Shown here: piece by piece, positions 21,160 to 34,981 of the stretch
How positions within the stretch are numbered: the first letter of the stretch is position 1
Layout: each line of letters opens with the position of its first letter
DNA from: Penelope pileata
Lineage: Eukaryota > Chordata > Aves > Galliformes > Cracidae
NCBI GenBank assembly: GCA_013396635.1
Contig: WBMW01000149.1
Coordinates: 420,983-484,982 of the forward strand
Direction of reading: 5' to 3'
Length of the DNA: 64,000 bases
Translations under genes and position numbers: made by a program
Notes under the pieces: generated by a model
Databases searched by the model: none
What the model was told of the DNA's origin: nothing
The model's input: the letters and a program-made list of their open reading frames with translations, nothing else

Positions 21160-24100
21160 TACATTTTATTTACAGTACCATTGCTGTCATTAGCTCTGGG
21201 AACCTGGGCAATACAAAGGATACTGCACTTATTTTCCCAAGTGTAACATATGTGTCAAATACAAGAGTAATAGGAACAAGTGATTTGAAGGAGGAACGTC
21301 TAGTAAGTACAAGTAGCACAACTCATGCTATTTAGTATGTTTTATTGGAGCAATTGAAATGATTATCTGTTCTCCACCTATTCAGTTGTTCTCATGCAGT
21401 TCTTTGGAATTAGATGACCTTGTATCTAGGAAGGAGTGACTGTGCATTCTCATTTAATAACAATTTTATGTTAGCTATGCATTTCTTTTGCAAAAATTGG
21501 ATTTGCTGCGTACATCTGAAAAAACCCCACCTATCTAATTTCTTTCAATGAAGGGACTAAGAATTAAATTTAAGAAATATTTTACAAACTAAAACCAGAG
21601 TGTAAAGCTGTACAGTGGTTCTAGTGAGTAACACAGAATGGTTCTTTAATATAATGGTAGTTATTGTAATATTGCTTCTAAGAAGTTGGATTTTAGTTAA
21701 AACTACCTTGACTCATGCTGCAATGTGAACTCCTTTTATCTTGAAATCTAAAATAGCTTTCAAATATTCATAATTCCATACTGGAATACTTCTTAAGATC
21801 CCGTATTGTCTTCTGCTACCATTAATTACCAGTGGTTTATTTACAAGACAATAATTAATTATACTTCTGGGATGCTCAAGAGTCTAACATAAATCAAAGC
21901 AGACTTGATAAGAAGCGATGAAAGTCTCACATAATTAAGCAGGGCACTAGAGACCAATTGTTTATAGAATGATTTTGCCGGAGCTAATTGACACTAATTA
22001 TTTAATCTGATTTTCGTCTTCACAGTAGTGCTTCTACCAACTCACTGTTCTCTGCTGATGGCACATGCATATTTGACTTTATCAAGGTGTTCTCACTGTA
22101 TCATTACAAAGAATTTTCAGATATAATCTCCACTAGACTTTTTTTTTTTATTTTTTTATATCAGTGCAAGGGATTGAGATCATTAGGTTTTAGTAATAAT
22201 TGATGAACTACATGGAATATTGAAGTGTAAAAATTAGGCAAAGTAATAACTTAGCTGATGATAAAAGTTAGTTCTACAAGTAGAAGCAGCTTTAGTACAA
22301 AAGCAAACACAAAACATATTTGCAAGTCAACTGATAGTTTAGCTCACTTTGTACAACTCTCCAGCTACTACAAAAATTTTAGTAGACATTTTTTTCTGGT
22401 AAGATCACTTTTTTTCTTTACCAGATCACATTATCTGGTAAAGATCACGTACTTTTTCCCTCATCATTTACTCTGTCCTGTTTAGTAAGTATCAATGTTT
22501 GGCTCAAGAAAATGTTAGTGAAATTCTTGCAAGGAACCAGATTCAAGACCCAAAGAATCTCTTCCGCTATTTTACTATATCACGACTTTGGTTCATGACT
22601 TGCAAGCATTGATTTCAAGCAGATGAGTGTGTTCTCCTAAGTGCTGAAGTTAAACACGGGTGAGCATTTTCAGAATGTAATTGCATAATGTTCCAAGCCA
22701 GAAGGGACGATATTTCAATGCATCTTTTTAAAATAATTGAATCATTTTCAAAATTCCAAATATGATCCTGTCCTCAGGACCGCATGTCGTGCTCTGTCTC
22801 TACAGATCTTCTCAGATGAGGAGTTAGTTTTGCATTCTAACAGAAGTAATTCAGATATCCTGATTATGATTGCTACTGTTGTTATTCTGACAGCACAGAG
22901 ATTATCCTCCTTCAAAAGGCCACTGCTTTTGCTTCTTCACATTACTCTTCAGGCTCTACTTCTGACTAATGGAAGAGTTTCAACAAGTGATACTGGGGCA
23001 AGGTTTGCAGAATATCCCACCCAATAGTTTACAAAGTGAGTGACTCAAAGAATACAGATTGACTAGGAATATTTGAATGCTGGTCACCTGTGGTAGTAAT
23101 GCAGAAATGGTGATCTATACAGGGCATTGATATTAGAACTAGCATATCATCTGTTATGTCCTGATTAGGGCATTACAAACATCCATTACTAACTGTTTTT
23201 TGCTAAATCACTTTGTAACCAAAATCCTTATTTATAACCAATGTTTTCTCATCTTTGGATGTATACATACAAGTTTATATTCCAAAGAATCTCTGGTCTA
23301 TGTTACTGCTGTAATTTTATTAAAATGCCCAAGTATGTTTGTATAAAAGCTGTTGTGATGTAGAAGGCTGTGTACATGCAAGTATTAGCATTAACAGTAA
23401 ATAATTATTAGAAATTGTTAATAACAATACATGCACTAGTAAGGAAGTTATGATGGCTGGCTATCTTCTTAATAGAAATATCACATATAAGTGATGTTCT
23501 GAATGAAGCAGAAATACCAATAAGTGACCAAAACACACGCACAAAAAGGAGAACCTTCACTCATTTGAGGTGACAGTTAAATGTCTGTGTGTCTTTGTAT
23601 CTCTTTGTGCACACATGCACCACTTTCGTGAATTTGTTTATCATAGTAAGCTACAAGAAAACAACAGGAATCATTATTTTCTATATCTCCTTGTTTTTTT
23701 TATCTTGATGCTGGTTTTAAACTAACTTAAATCAATTTCAATTGGGTTTGCTTGTGTGCACCTTGTAGCTGAGATTTAATCAGTCTGTTATAAATTTATT
23801 TTTAACAGGCAAGGTAAAAGATGGCTTAGTGTTGGAATCTAATTATCTGTATATAAATGGATCTTGTATAGAGAGGCAATAGAATAGTATGGTTTTGGGG
23901 ATATCTTAGAGTTGTGCTTCAAAATTGAGAGAAGGATATTGCACTTTAAATAATGACTTTCTAAATCGAGAAACTGAAGCTGTGAGGAAAAAATATGAAG
24001 ATGTAAACTCTAGTATGAAAATATGAGTAAGTAAGCATTTTAAGCTGAAAGTGAAGGAAGAGTTTAGGGCTGAAATGTGAAAAAAACCAAACAGGTGCCT

Positions 24101-26499
24101 TAAAGAGAGTATCTAAATCTATAATTTGTTAATCTGGCTACAAATATCATACAGATTAAAATGTTTTTAGATGTCTTTCCAAAATAATCAAGCAGGTTCA
24201 TATTTAGGCATTTAAAGTAAACTGACTTTTTTTCCTGACTTTTCAAAAGCACTGTACCATCATCAGCCTAACTCTCAGTCAGATTTTCAGTCTATTCCTG
24301 AGTGGAGTTCAAGGTACAGGTTTTGATCTGCAATGTGTTCTGGGGCAGGGACAGTGCAGCCACAGTCTGCTGAGTGCCCCAGCTCAGCTGCACAAGTGCC
24401 TACCCTCCGTGCTAAGGCAGCTGAGGAAGGCAACTTTATAGACTGATTTTGGTGTTGGCTGCTTTACGGGACATGTTCAAAGAGCACTCAAACTGTAATG
24501 TCAAGCTCAGTTGTAAGTCAAAGAACATTTGGCATGACCCATACAGTCAATATATTGCGCGTGGAGCACATGGAGTTAATTTTGTTTTAATCACTGAAAT
24601 TGAATAAATTGGTCTTGCTCAGACAAAGTGTTTTGTAGGCTTAAAATCCAGTATCAGTCAGTAGCAGAGTTCTGTGTGTCAGCATGGAGGATGCAGCAAC
24701 ATGGTTTAGACTTTGTTTCACACTGCTGTGGCACATGCAACTAGCCGAACCAACACCTGACAATTTTTCCTAGGAGTAACCTGTAAAATTAGATGCACAA
24801 AAGGCAATTTGTAGGCTTAAAGTTTCATAGTAGAGGGATAAAATGCATCAGTGGCTGTTGGGTGTTTAACAGCACAATGGAAATGCTATAACACAGAGCC
24901 TTTATTGCGTTGTTCATGTAACTGCAAGATCATGTTCAGAGCTTTTCAACTTATATAAGAAGTTTCCCAGGCCAGAAACTCATCTGTTCTTACTGCCTTC
25001 AAGCAGAACTGTTGGTATCTCTCACTGATTATGACAGACCTCACTGCATATTCTTTGATAAAGCACTACAGTTTTTCTCAGCTTTTGTGTTCTCTTGTCC
25101 TCCCATTTTCTAGGGAATTATGTCTCACTGTGTTAACTCAAATGATTTTTCTTTAAAGCAATGGTTTTGTCACAAGTGTGCACAGAGACACAAACATCTG
25201 CTGCTTGAAGGTGTAGGGAACCTTCCTGAGTTTATCACTGTTTGAAAAGAACGCACACTGTTCCCATGTTCATACAGAAGTTCAATTTATCCACCAAAAA
25301 AAAAAGTATATATATATATGCCTCACAAACAACAGCCTTAGATAAAAATGACTCACTAACTCCAATATCTGAATCGGTTGGGAACTTTTTGTCAGCAATT
25401 TTCTATTTTCTACGGCCACAGATTTTGTGACTATAGGAAATAGTTCAGAGTTCAAATACACCATATGTAGTGCATATATCATGAAATACATATTGTGAGG
25501 AATTTCTCAGTACAATCAGATTTGGAGCGAAGGTGTTGTCAAACCTTTGCTCAGGCTCCTGTCAATAGGAGTTTGTATCCTATGCAGGTTTATAAAGAAC
25601 ATCCCACTGTTTTACGCAGCAATGACACAATTCTACCTCAGGATCAAAGATGTAAGAGAGGAATTTCTTTTTGCTCTGTAACATCAAGCCTGGTAATCAA
25701 TGTGAAGCAAAGCAGAATCAATTTTAATTGATCAGTTAGGCTTTTAAATAATTGGCATTCACTACAGTCTCTTGACAAAATAACAACTGGGTTTTGGTGT
25801 TTGGCATTTTCTAGCTGTTTTTTTTCCGAGCTTGTGTCACAGCTGCTGTGATGTGGGAAATGCTGTAGCCACTAGGGTATGCAGAACGGCTCCCACTCCT
25901 ATACCAGTACTGCAAATGAAACACAAACATGTAGGGAAGGTGCAGTACAGCATCTGGGTGTGTGTTCCTGCTCAATGTAGAGCAGCAGACAGCCTCACCT
26001 TCAGACGCTGAAGGTTTTGTTCCTTTGATTTGCTCCTGCTAATTCTAGCTCTGTAATGAAGGCAGTGTCACACAGACCACATGCTGCCAAGTGAGCCTTA
26101 GATGCTGAGGTTTTGTGACTTTTACTTAGACAAAAATCTCTTTAGAGTTTTGTTTGGGAATGTAAGAGCTGCGTCATCAGGCTCAGTATGAACGCAGGTG
26201 TCTGCAATGCTGACAATGACACCTTTGCTTATCTCATCTTGTTTTTGTACAATTCTTCAGAACACACTAAAGGGCTCTCTAATGTCACAGGCGACAGCAA
26301 CAAGTTTATAGTTTTAGGTATAAAAATACAGACCAAGTATTGCTAGGTGTACACACACATACTCTGCCAGGAGCAGGGAAAGCACTGATGGCTTTTCACA
26401 CCCTACAAACCTCTCCTCAGGCTTCTGGGGATATGTTTGAATGTGGCTCCATTCTGGACACCTCTGTGCCTGTTATTGCTATTGAGAGGTCCATTCAGC
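21160..26499. other. Long AT-rich non-coding stretch
   Basis: No gene or young transposon was recognised in about 5.3 kb. It holds T-rich DNA at 22140-22157, the palindrome cluster at 22395-22448, a short (TA) run at 25308-25319 and a possible scrap of old CR1 3' end (minus strand) near 22689-22712 ('ttccaagccagaagggac'). Confidence 0.5.
22395..22448. repeat. Clustered inverted and direct repeats
   Basis: TCTTTACCAGAT at 22415-22426 is the exact reverse complement of ATCTGGTAAAGA at 22433-22444, giving a 12-bp stem with a 6-base loop. A third, direct copy of the right arm (TCTGGTAAGATCAC) sits at 22395-22408. One short word therefore occurs twice forward and once inverted within 54 bases. 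This is what a local replication template switch leaves behind, though a paired binding site for a dimeric factor is possible. Confidence 0.85.
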
Positions 26500-26595
26500 G
26501 TTGGATCAGGAAGCATTGCTGATACATCTCTTCAAACAGCATCTTGTGTTAGGTGCAGTTTGAAGAGATGTATCAGCAATGCTTCCTGATCCAGC
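26500..26595. repeat. Near-perfect 45-bp inverted repeat (hairpin)
   Basis: The left arm 26500-26544 and right arm 26551-26595 are reverse complements apart from one A/A mismatch (26538/26557) and two G/T pairs (26501/26594 and 26542/26553). The loop is six bases, TGTGTT, at 26545-26550. The inner 35 bases of the core (26503-26537 against 26558-26592) pair without a single fault. Transcribed RNA from either strand would fold into a long, almost unbroken stem. The arms match no repeat family I know. Likely explanations are a template-switch event, a hairpin RNA (microRNA or endogenous siRNA precursor), or a fold-back artefact. No flanking target-site duplication is evident. Confidence 0.95.
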
Positions 26596-29500
26596 AGTTA
26601 AGCAGGAGGAATCATGGTCTTCCAAGGCTGGGTTCTGAATTCTTTGGCTGCCAGTGCTGCACATTTTCTGTAGCTGTTTCTGTGTAGTTACCCCAAGCTC
26701 ATGTGACATCCAAGTGGATGCTTTTAAAATGCTCTGCACAAACTCTTTCTAGGATCTGGTCCTTCATCTCCCTCTATTTTGCTTTCCCAAGCCTGAAACA
26801 GGAAACCTTTACTACACAGAAGTGGTGTGACAGAAGAATGTGAAAGGCTGTGAGATTATCACATTTCTGTGCATCACCTATTAGGTGCTGGCAGGATGCT
26901 ATCCTGGGGACTCCCCATGCAGTTACCTTTTGGAGAGGGAAAGACAGAGCACCTACTTAGGACCTGAAATCTGACCCTGCAGTTCTGGAGTACATGGTGC
27001 TACTGTAAAGCTCAAATTCTTGCTGGCTATCTATTTATCCAACAACATGGAAAAACATACCTGAGGCATTTAGTATTGGTAAGAAAGCATTCCAGACCCT
27101 TAGCTGCGGAAAGTGGCTTTCAATTGACTTTCTGATATTGTGCCTGAATTTATGTTGTTTGGCACTTGCTGTATATGCCAATTTTTTATTGTGTAAATAT
27201 GACAGAAGCATATTGATCACCTGTCCTAAGTGCTTAATCAAACTCAATTATGCTGCTAACCATAAACTACCTAACAGAAACTTACTGCCTCAAAGTGTTG
27301 CTAACTATGGATCCGAATTCAATATGGAAAGTAATCATTCATGTTATTTTCTTGAGTGTGATAGAAGCCTCTGCTTCCTGAACCAAAATGTTTTCACACT
27401 TTGCTATTAAGTTTCATTGTAGTTTTGTCTACTTTTATGTAAAGTACACTGATTTATTAGAAAGCTAACTCCACAGTAAACTGATAATTGGATGCTGTTG
27501 AAAGAATGAGTTTCATTGATCTAGGCAATGACCATAGACATTACTGAAGTAAACCTCTTAACAGTGCTGGGGCGTATTTTGGCCACAATCAATTTTTGTG
27601 AATCTTCCCTTGTAGTTTTTTGTTTTTATTTGGCACCATCTGCATTGATCTAAACCTGGAGCACATTTAATGTGTAGAATTTATCTTGACAGAAAGTTTC
27701 ATTACTTTTCAGTCAGTGCAAACTTTTCTTTCTTTATTACAGATTAAAAATCTGCTGTGACAGCCTGTGTAAGTAACCTGTGGTGGCTGTTGCATTGGTA
27801 TGCATGTGCCATAGGTGGAAAAAGGACTATCCTCAGAGAGTTGGGCTGTAAATAAACAACAGATTGCACTTGCTGATGTTGAACAGAGGGCTTTGTAGTA
27901 TCTGGTGGAAGGGAGATGCCAAATATAAAGACTCACTTCTCAATGCTTAAGATTGTTTTAATTTATTGGGTAGATAAATCGGCATGGGACAGTTTAAAGA
28001 GACTTAATTATGTATGTATAAGTAAAGCTAGTTAGGGACACCTTTTTAGTGAGGCATGTAACTTCAAACCTGTGGCTAATCTCAGTGCAGGTAAAAGCTG
28101 AAAACCTACAGCTCTGCTTTTGTTGAACAATATGAGCTTCAAGCAAAGTACATTCTTTAGGTGATTTCGAGAACAGAGACTGCTTCTTCCCTCCCTTCCC
28201 AGCCCACAAGTGGCTCAACGTAAATGCAGCCATTTTAGCATTAAACTTCATTGACTCACTGAGAGCACCAACCAAAAGGCAAGAGCTGACCCGCAGAAGG
28301 ACAGAAACACTGGAAAAGCCTTTCTCTCCTTTACAAAGATATTTGAAATGTAATGTTTTAAGGTGGATCAGCAAGGTGTTTTAAATGTTTAGAAGTATGA
28401 GCAGAGAATTGCTGTTTAATTTTAATCTAAAAGGTGATTAATACTAATAGTGTTTTTAAAACAAGGCAAATCTGTGTGCTTCAGGTGAAATACTTCAATT
28501 AACACCTCCAGGGAAGTTTGCCCTCAGCTTGGAAGCACCTGATTTGCAGGTGAGCTCTGAGGATTTTATTTAAATTGAATTTGAAGTACTGTTTTGTGAT
28601 GAACTAGATGTATTATTTGACTTTCTTGATTTTATTTATGTTGCATTATGTTGTAAGTGGGAAGCAGAATGAAAAAGTAGTGAACATGCCATTAGTCATA
28701 AGCTGACAGGGAACAGGTTCTAATTTTTTAATCAAAAGCATGCTATCAGGTTTTTGGTTCTTTCACTTCTGGTGATAGCTGGTGTGAAACTATATGTATA
28801 TATATCTTATAGATAGTTTGCATGTTATTTATTCCTGAGGAAAAGAAAATCACTTGTCTTTAGAAATTACAAGAATTTGTCAGCACTGGATATTTCTATT
28901 TTTAATCAGGTAGAGGAAGTTCTTTCAGGTTAGAAGTTCCATGATTTATTTAAATTCACTAACAGATTAAGACCATTTTATTCAGCAGCATGTAAAGTTT
29001 AAATTCCTTTTCTAAGCAATGTGAGTTACAACCATTTCTGGAGAGAACTGCTGTCATCTTGTTCCTGCTTGATTTGTGGGCTGACTGAAGATGAATGTCA
29101 GGCTGGCAGCAATGTTTGTTTTCCTTTTAAAAACAAATCAAGTTTTTTAAAGAACCTAAAGCCCTTTAAACAGAGACATGAACTTTGCAATGCAGGTTGG
29201 ACTGACCTGCTGATGCTGAAAATCTTTATGAGGAGGTGCAGTGTATAGCTGGAGTTTTCAGAAAGGGAAATGTAAGCCTCCCCACAGAGCTTTGCATCAC
29301 CAGGATCACATTGAGCCTGTCTGGACCCTTCCTGTGACTCACCTGTCTAAGACGGAAGCAGTTAGGTCTGCTGAACCGCTGATTCTGAATCCCCACCCCT
29401 GCCCATACTGGGCACAAAAGGAGACCCATTTGATCCTGTACGCTTGACAGTAGTGAAATTTATATGATTTTAAGTTATTTTTCTGTGTAAGGGACAACTG

Positions 29501-30949
29501 AAAATGAACAGAAGGAAACGGTGATCTACCTTTCTTATATTCCAGAATTAGAATTAATAGAAAGGTCATTGAATGGTTCTTCTAGGTAATAGTAGAAGAA
29601 AGATAATCAAAGGAGGTACACACACTCATTCAGTGGGGCTGGACTGCGCATGAGGTTTGTTAGCGCAAGAGTTAACTTCCCTGGTGACTTAGGTGAGATA
29701 GCATAGTTTTATTATTTTCAGAAAATTAACTGTAAATTAACCGAACTGTCTGGTTCAATAGCTCTCGCTGACTACATTTAGATAAGCATTTTGTGTATTT
29801 ATTAAGTTGTTTATTTGTTATAATAATAATAGCGATTTAATAAAGATAAGAATTTAGATGGAAGTCAACAAACTTCCCATTATGCAGCTGGCTCATTTTA
29901 AGCAATGAGAATAAATTAAATGATAAAACGCACTCTCTTGTTTGATTAAGAGACCAAAATTAGTCATTGTGGAAGAGAAATGTTTCAAATTGTAAGAAGC
30001 AGCTTTCATTCTCTGTGCAAAGTGATAGATATACACAGATGATGAATAGTCTAACACTTAGCTGCACAATTGTGTTATTTTTAAAGAAAGATAATCATAA
30101 ATGGTATGTTATGATAGAAGGAAGAATGTTGGAAAGAATATTCCTTAGAATAGCTGCAGTGCTATATAGAGTACCAATTTATCTTACTGCAACAAGATAT
30201 CTGGAATTTCCCACAGTAGAAATGGGAATTTTCTACTCTGCTGTTGAATTCCATATAGAATAAATATCTGTTCATTATTCATCTGTATGCACACACAGAA
30301 AACTCTGAAGGCTGACTGTCAGAAAGGAAGAGATTAGTGTGCGTCTGTTAAACACTGAAGACCCCTAAGTGCTTTTATGATCTTGTATCCTAAAAGCTCA
30401 ATCTGCCCTTGTATGTACAATCTGCAATACGGTGTATCATCAAAAGAAAAGCTACTGAGTTTGTGCATGCATGTGTGGTTAATTGATTTTTTTCAAGGTA
30501 CTTGCCTGGATGCAGTATTGCATATTTTGAGGGCAAGATCCAATAATGAAATAGTGTTGAGGAATAAGCCTCTGCTATATGGTATAACAGGAGCACAAGT
30601 GACAATCAGATTTTGAATGCAGACATTTTAATTCAGTGCCCTTTCTGGGAAATCAAGATAAACTTTGGTGGTGGAAAGGTCTGGGAAAACAATTGTGTCA
30701 GAAAATGAAAAGGCATTGGTTCTGACTGATTAGAGTTTTCCTTTTCTCTTAAACAGAACTGTGATAGCTATCAAGAGTGAAACCCTGGCCTCGCCAGACA
30801 CTGGGCTTCTTAGGGCCTTGCCAGAGGTCCTATTGTCCACTGCCTCTCTGGCAGGATTTTCCACTGTGTGATACCCATAATAGCAAGTAGTGAAAATTTT
30901 CCATTAAAATCTGACAGTTTTACCCTGTTAGGAAAATTCAAACATTTGG
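26596..30949. other. AT-rich non-coding stretch
   Basis: No gene is supported. The minus-strand frame at 27994-28374 (126 codons) has no recognisable domain. A (TA) run lies at 28793-28806. The block at about 29640-29960 is repeat-free and rich in TTAAC, AATTAAC and TAAT motifs, with CpGs kept at 29648, 29665 and 29767, and is a candidate regulatory element. Confidence 0.45.
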
Positions 30950-31337
30950 ACACATGAGAAGAGGCTGAGAGAGCTGGGTTTCCTCAGCCTGGGGAAGAGA
31001 TGGCTAAAGCGAGATCCATTTTCTGTCTTTAATTCCTATAGTTAATTATTGAGAAGATAAAGCCAGACTCTTCTTGGAGATGCACAGCAAAAGAAGAGGG
31101 AGTGAAGACAAGCTGAAACAAGGGACATTCTTTGGGAGAACAGGGATTCTTCATGAGGAGGTTGATTTAGCCCTGGAAAAGGTTGCCCAGAAACACTGTG
31201 GAATCTATTAAAAACCCAGGTCAACAAGACCTCAAGAAGACTAGTTTAGCTTTGAAATTAGCCTTGCTTTGAACCCAGTGTGATTGGACTCAATAACATT
31301 CTGGGGTTCCTTCCAACACAAACTAATCTATGATTTT
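30950..31337 (+). mobile_element. Old CR1 LINE 3' fragment
   Basis: Opens with 'agaagaggctgagagagctggg...ctcagcctggggaagagatggc' (the LRELGFLSLGKR block of CR1), later has a degraded 'ggttgcccagaaa' block, and ends with 'ttggactcaataacattctggggttccttccaacacaaactaatctatgatttt', the CR1 3' end. The middle contains unrelated-looking sequence around 31020-31070 and many frame breaks, so it is clearly older than the copies at 14.9, 35.0 and 58.7 kb but younger than those at 16.1 and 21.0 kb. Confidence 0.85.
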
Positions 31338-33707
31338 ATTTAGGGAAAAAAAAAAGAGGAAAAACAAGATGAGCTTAGAGCTTTTTTGCATGCAAGTCAA
31401 GTGCTTTCCTAGAGACTTGACCAATCCTGTGATGAGTCTGTGACTGTCAGGGAATTAGAACAAATGTGCTGACTGGACTGTGACAGGCAGTTTGGATGTC
31501 TTGTGATGAGATTTGACATCGTTGTGGTTTTGGTAGCATATATAGCTTTGATCAAAGAACACTGCTCTCCCATTCCTCTTTAGCGACAGTGGAACTTATC
31601 TAAAATTTTGTTACTCTTGGGGCAAGGAAATACTGTGGAAGCAAAAGTACAGCCAGGTATTATCCTTCTCACTGCCAAAACAGTATTCTTGCCTGAGGAA
31701 GAGTGGCAGATGGCTTCCCATGTATAGCCCCATAATTCACAACCTGCTTTATGTGAACCTCCTGGCTACTGCTTTCTTCTCTCCCTCATTTCCATTCCCA
31801 CTCCCATCATCCCATGGGCCTTTGCCATCACTCTCCCACTCTCTCCCCATTCCTGCATTGTTGCTTCTCTCCCACAGCGCTGCTGCTCCCTTTCTGCTCT
31901 TTCCTCGGTGGCACAAGCTGAACTGCAGATCTGGAGGGCTGTGAGCCAGCAGGAGGTGATGAGAACTGAGCACCAAAGTGCTGTAGGGGTTCCTCCATGT
32001 TCCAATTAGTGTTATGTATCTCAGCTGCTGGGAAGTGCTCTTTTTGGGTGTTATGGTTTGATGTGAGGAGATTTTTCACCTGAAAGCATTATTTTCTTTA
32101 AACAATTTGTAGAATATTCATTTGCATAGGACACTCCATGGCATGTTTCACCCAACTCGTCAGCTGTGATTTATTTTGGTTGTTGAAATACTCACAGTAT
32201 GTGCAGCCAGAATATTTGTACACATTTCAGGGGAGAAAATCAAGTTTGGGTAAATGCAGAATCTTCTTGAATCTAAGTCCAAATATTAAAGTTCAGTAAA
32301 AGTTGCTGAATTATTGCCAGCCTTTACTTGCAATGGAGGCAGAAGTGATGAAGATTAAATACCAGCAAAAAGAATCATGCATCGCTGCTGATGTGACAAG
32401 AAGGAAATATGAGGTTTTCCCAAGAAAACTTTTTTTTTAAAACTTCCCACCTAAGTGATACAGACCAAAGAGGTCATGTGAAGTTCAAACGCAATTGTGT
32501 TCTTCTTCTGTGGATTTCTTGAGATCCAATCACACTTAAATGTTTGTAATTCCCCTTCTGAATGCTTTTCACCTGTTTTCCTTAATTACTTTGGTTACTC
32601 TTACCCACTGTAATTGTTGCTTACAGTTGCTTATGAATGCCATGTAGTCTAGATAGGTTGGCGTGTGTGTTTCTGGAAAGCAACGTCAGCATGTTTGAAT
32701 GGATGCTGGCACCAGCTCAGAAATTTTACACTCAGTTCAGTGGAAAATGTGAAATTCTGGTGGAACTGTGGCCCACTGCCATTTGCAAGCTGTAAAACAG
32801 GGAGTGTTGCAAAAGGACACGTGTCACGGGCAGAGGCCCAGACTATAAAATAGGTTGAGGAGAAAGTGCAGCTCCGCTTTTACTTTCTGCTCCCACTGTG
32901 GCACATGCTGGGCAGAAACCTTTGGTCTTTTGAAAGCATTCTGATTGCCTTTCTCCTTAAATAGCACTGCATGGCAATAGAAACTGAGCGCCTCTGTTAC
33001 ACTGGCCAGGAGATTTTTGCAAGTTTTCTTAAACTGTGAAAAGTTTTAACTTTACAAGCTTAAGAAATGCTGTGTTTGAAGACTTCAAGGTTTCAGGTAA
33101 TTCTTAGGATTGAATATTGAGAATCAAAATTAAAAGTCAGCTTTGAACCAAACTGACCTTTGAATAAAAGCAAATGCTGGCAAAAATTTACCCAACATAG
33201 CAAGCTCAGTAAGTACATTCCAGTCAAATATCCTACCAGTAGTAACCCAGAAACATTAGCAGGTATGTGAATGGAAAATGTTGGTAATGATTAAATGACA
33301 AATAAAAAGTTATAATACAAATGGTGAATAAGGGGGGAGCTTTCTCCCATGGTTTATATTGCTCTAATTGCCAGATTATTACATTCCTTTGATTTTATGA
33401 TGGGGTTGGCAGGTGGGGGGAAATGCTCAAAAAGGATGACATTTCATAATGATTTCAATTTGGATTAAAAACAGTCTTAACAAAATGAAGCCAGTTGTAA
33501 ACAAAACACAACATTACAAAACTTGACATAACTAGTTTTTATCTCAGTTATTTTTAGCCTTTCTTCCCAAGGAGGAGTTTGATTTTAGTTGATAATTAAG
33601 TTTAATCTTGCTGTTATGCAGCAAAAATAATCTTTATGTTATTTGTTTTTTCTTTTTATGTGTGTAGGGTGTAGGGAGATTGTTTGTTTGGCAAAGCATG
33701 TGATTGT

Positions 33708-33743
33708 ATTACAGATTTAGGGACCATTACAGATTTAGGGATC
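33708..33743. repeat. 18-bp tandem duplication
   Basis: ATTACAGATTTAGGGACC at 33708-33725 is followed directly by a second copy at 33726-33743 with one difference. It looks like a recent slippage duplication. Confidence 0.9.
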
Positions 33744-34924
33744 TTAGGGGAAAGGTTAGGCTAACTTTACAGAGGAGATGAATTTTGTGTAGAAAAACTA
33801 CTCGCAGCTTTGCAGTGTGAGAAGATCCCCTGATTCAGCTTGTGTATTCAAAAAAGGAAGATGTACTTACCGGGAGTAAGATTTGCTAAATTGACTGAAA
33901 TTACTTCCTTAAAGTGTTTCTGTAAAGGTAGGGAAAGAAAGGGAGAGTAATGAAGTACAGTAGGACTTGAAGAGACTAAAAGAAGAAAAGCATGATGGAG
34001 CTAAGTCAGAACTAAACGTGATGGGGAAGGTCAGCCTGTGGCTTGAAGCAAGGGCAAGCATTAGAAGGAAATGCTACTGGAGAGCAAGATGAGGAGGAGT
34101 GTTTGAAAACAAAGAATTAGAGAATACAGAGTGCTAGTGCAGTAGAAGGCATCATTTTCTGAACTCTTCCTGGAAAAGCACAGTTTTGACTCTTTTTGGA
34201 GCATCGTAGTTTATAATCAGTCAGTGGTGACATAAGATACAGTATTGCAGAAAGCAGTGGAAAAAGAATATTGCATATATATATATTGCATATATATTTG
34301 TATCTGTTGAATTTTGTTTCAAGGAGTACTTCTCAGTCTGATGGCTAAATGCCAAGAAGTGGAATCCAGTTATCAAGGGTCTGGGGTTTTCAGGGAGAAG
34401 GAGGAGCTGATGCCATCAGTAAAATTTCAGGATCAATTTGTGAAAGATTTATTCTTGATTACAACAAAACAGCAACCAACCAACAGAGTTGTTTATCTGT
34501 TGTTTAGGAAAAGGCTGTGTTTCAAGTTATGTGTTTGCAGGAAAAATTGAGAATTAGCAGCATTTAGTGCAACTGTGGAGGCAGAGGTCTATTCTAGGTC
34601 TTGCAGTAGCTGACCACATAAAATCACTAATCAATAAGGAAAAAAGAGAAAATGTAGCTGGTGTTTTTTTCTGAGGCTAAATTATGTTTTATATTCAACT
34701 GTATCTTTAGTACATGGCTCTAGTGCCATATCTAACCCTGCTGTAATAATGTGCTTCCTGGGATATTTTTTTCTGAAACTTTGTCAGGGGGCACTGGAGA
34801 GAACTTGTAGTGTATGGAAATGAAGGGACCTTTCTTGGCCAGTGTGTTATCATGAGTGCGCTCCTTGTAAAGTAATTTTTAGCTGCTACTTAGTTGCAAA
34901 CCTCAAGACATCTTCATATTTGCC

Positions 34925-34945
34925 TTTTTTTTTTTTTTTTTTTTT
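34925..34945. repeat. Poly-T run (21)
   Basis: Twenty-one consecutive T followed by AAAGG, about 80 bases to the left of a plus-strand CR1 fragment. An ambiguous base lies nearby at 34982. Confidence 0.9.
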
Positions 34946-34981
34946 AAAGGGGCCCCCTTGCTGCCTTCTAAGATTTTAAAG

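Noticed and set aside
22689..22712. Possible minus-strand CR1 3' end (TTCCAAGCCAGAAGGGAC)
   Set aside because: Only about 20 bases resemble old CR1 ends and the adjoining sequence does not continue the match.
27994..28374. 126-codon minus-strand frame
   Set aside because: No domain, no ortholog recognised, and the length is compatible with chance in 64 kb.
31780..32110. Possible LTR fragment in the pyrimidine-rich patch
   Set aside because: No TG...CA ends, poly-purine tract, primer site or target duplication could be identified.
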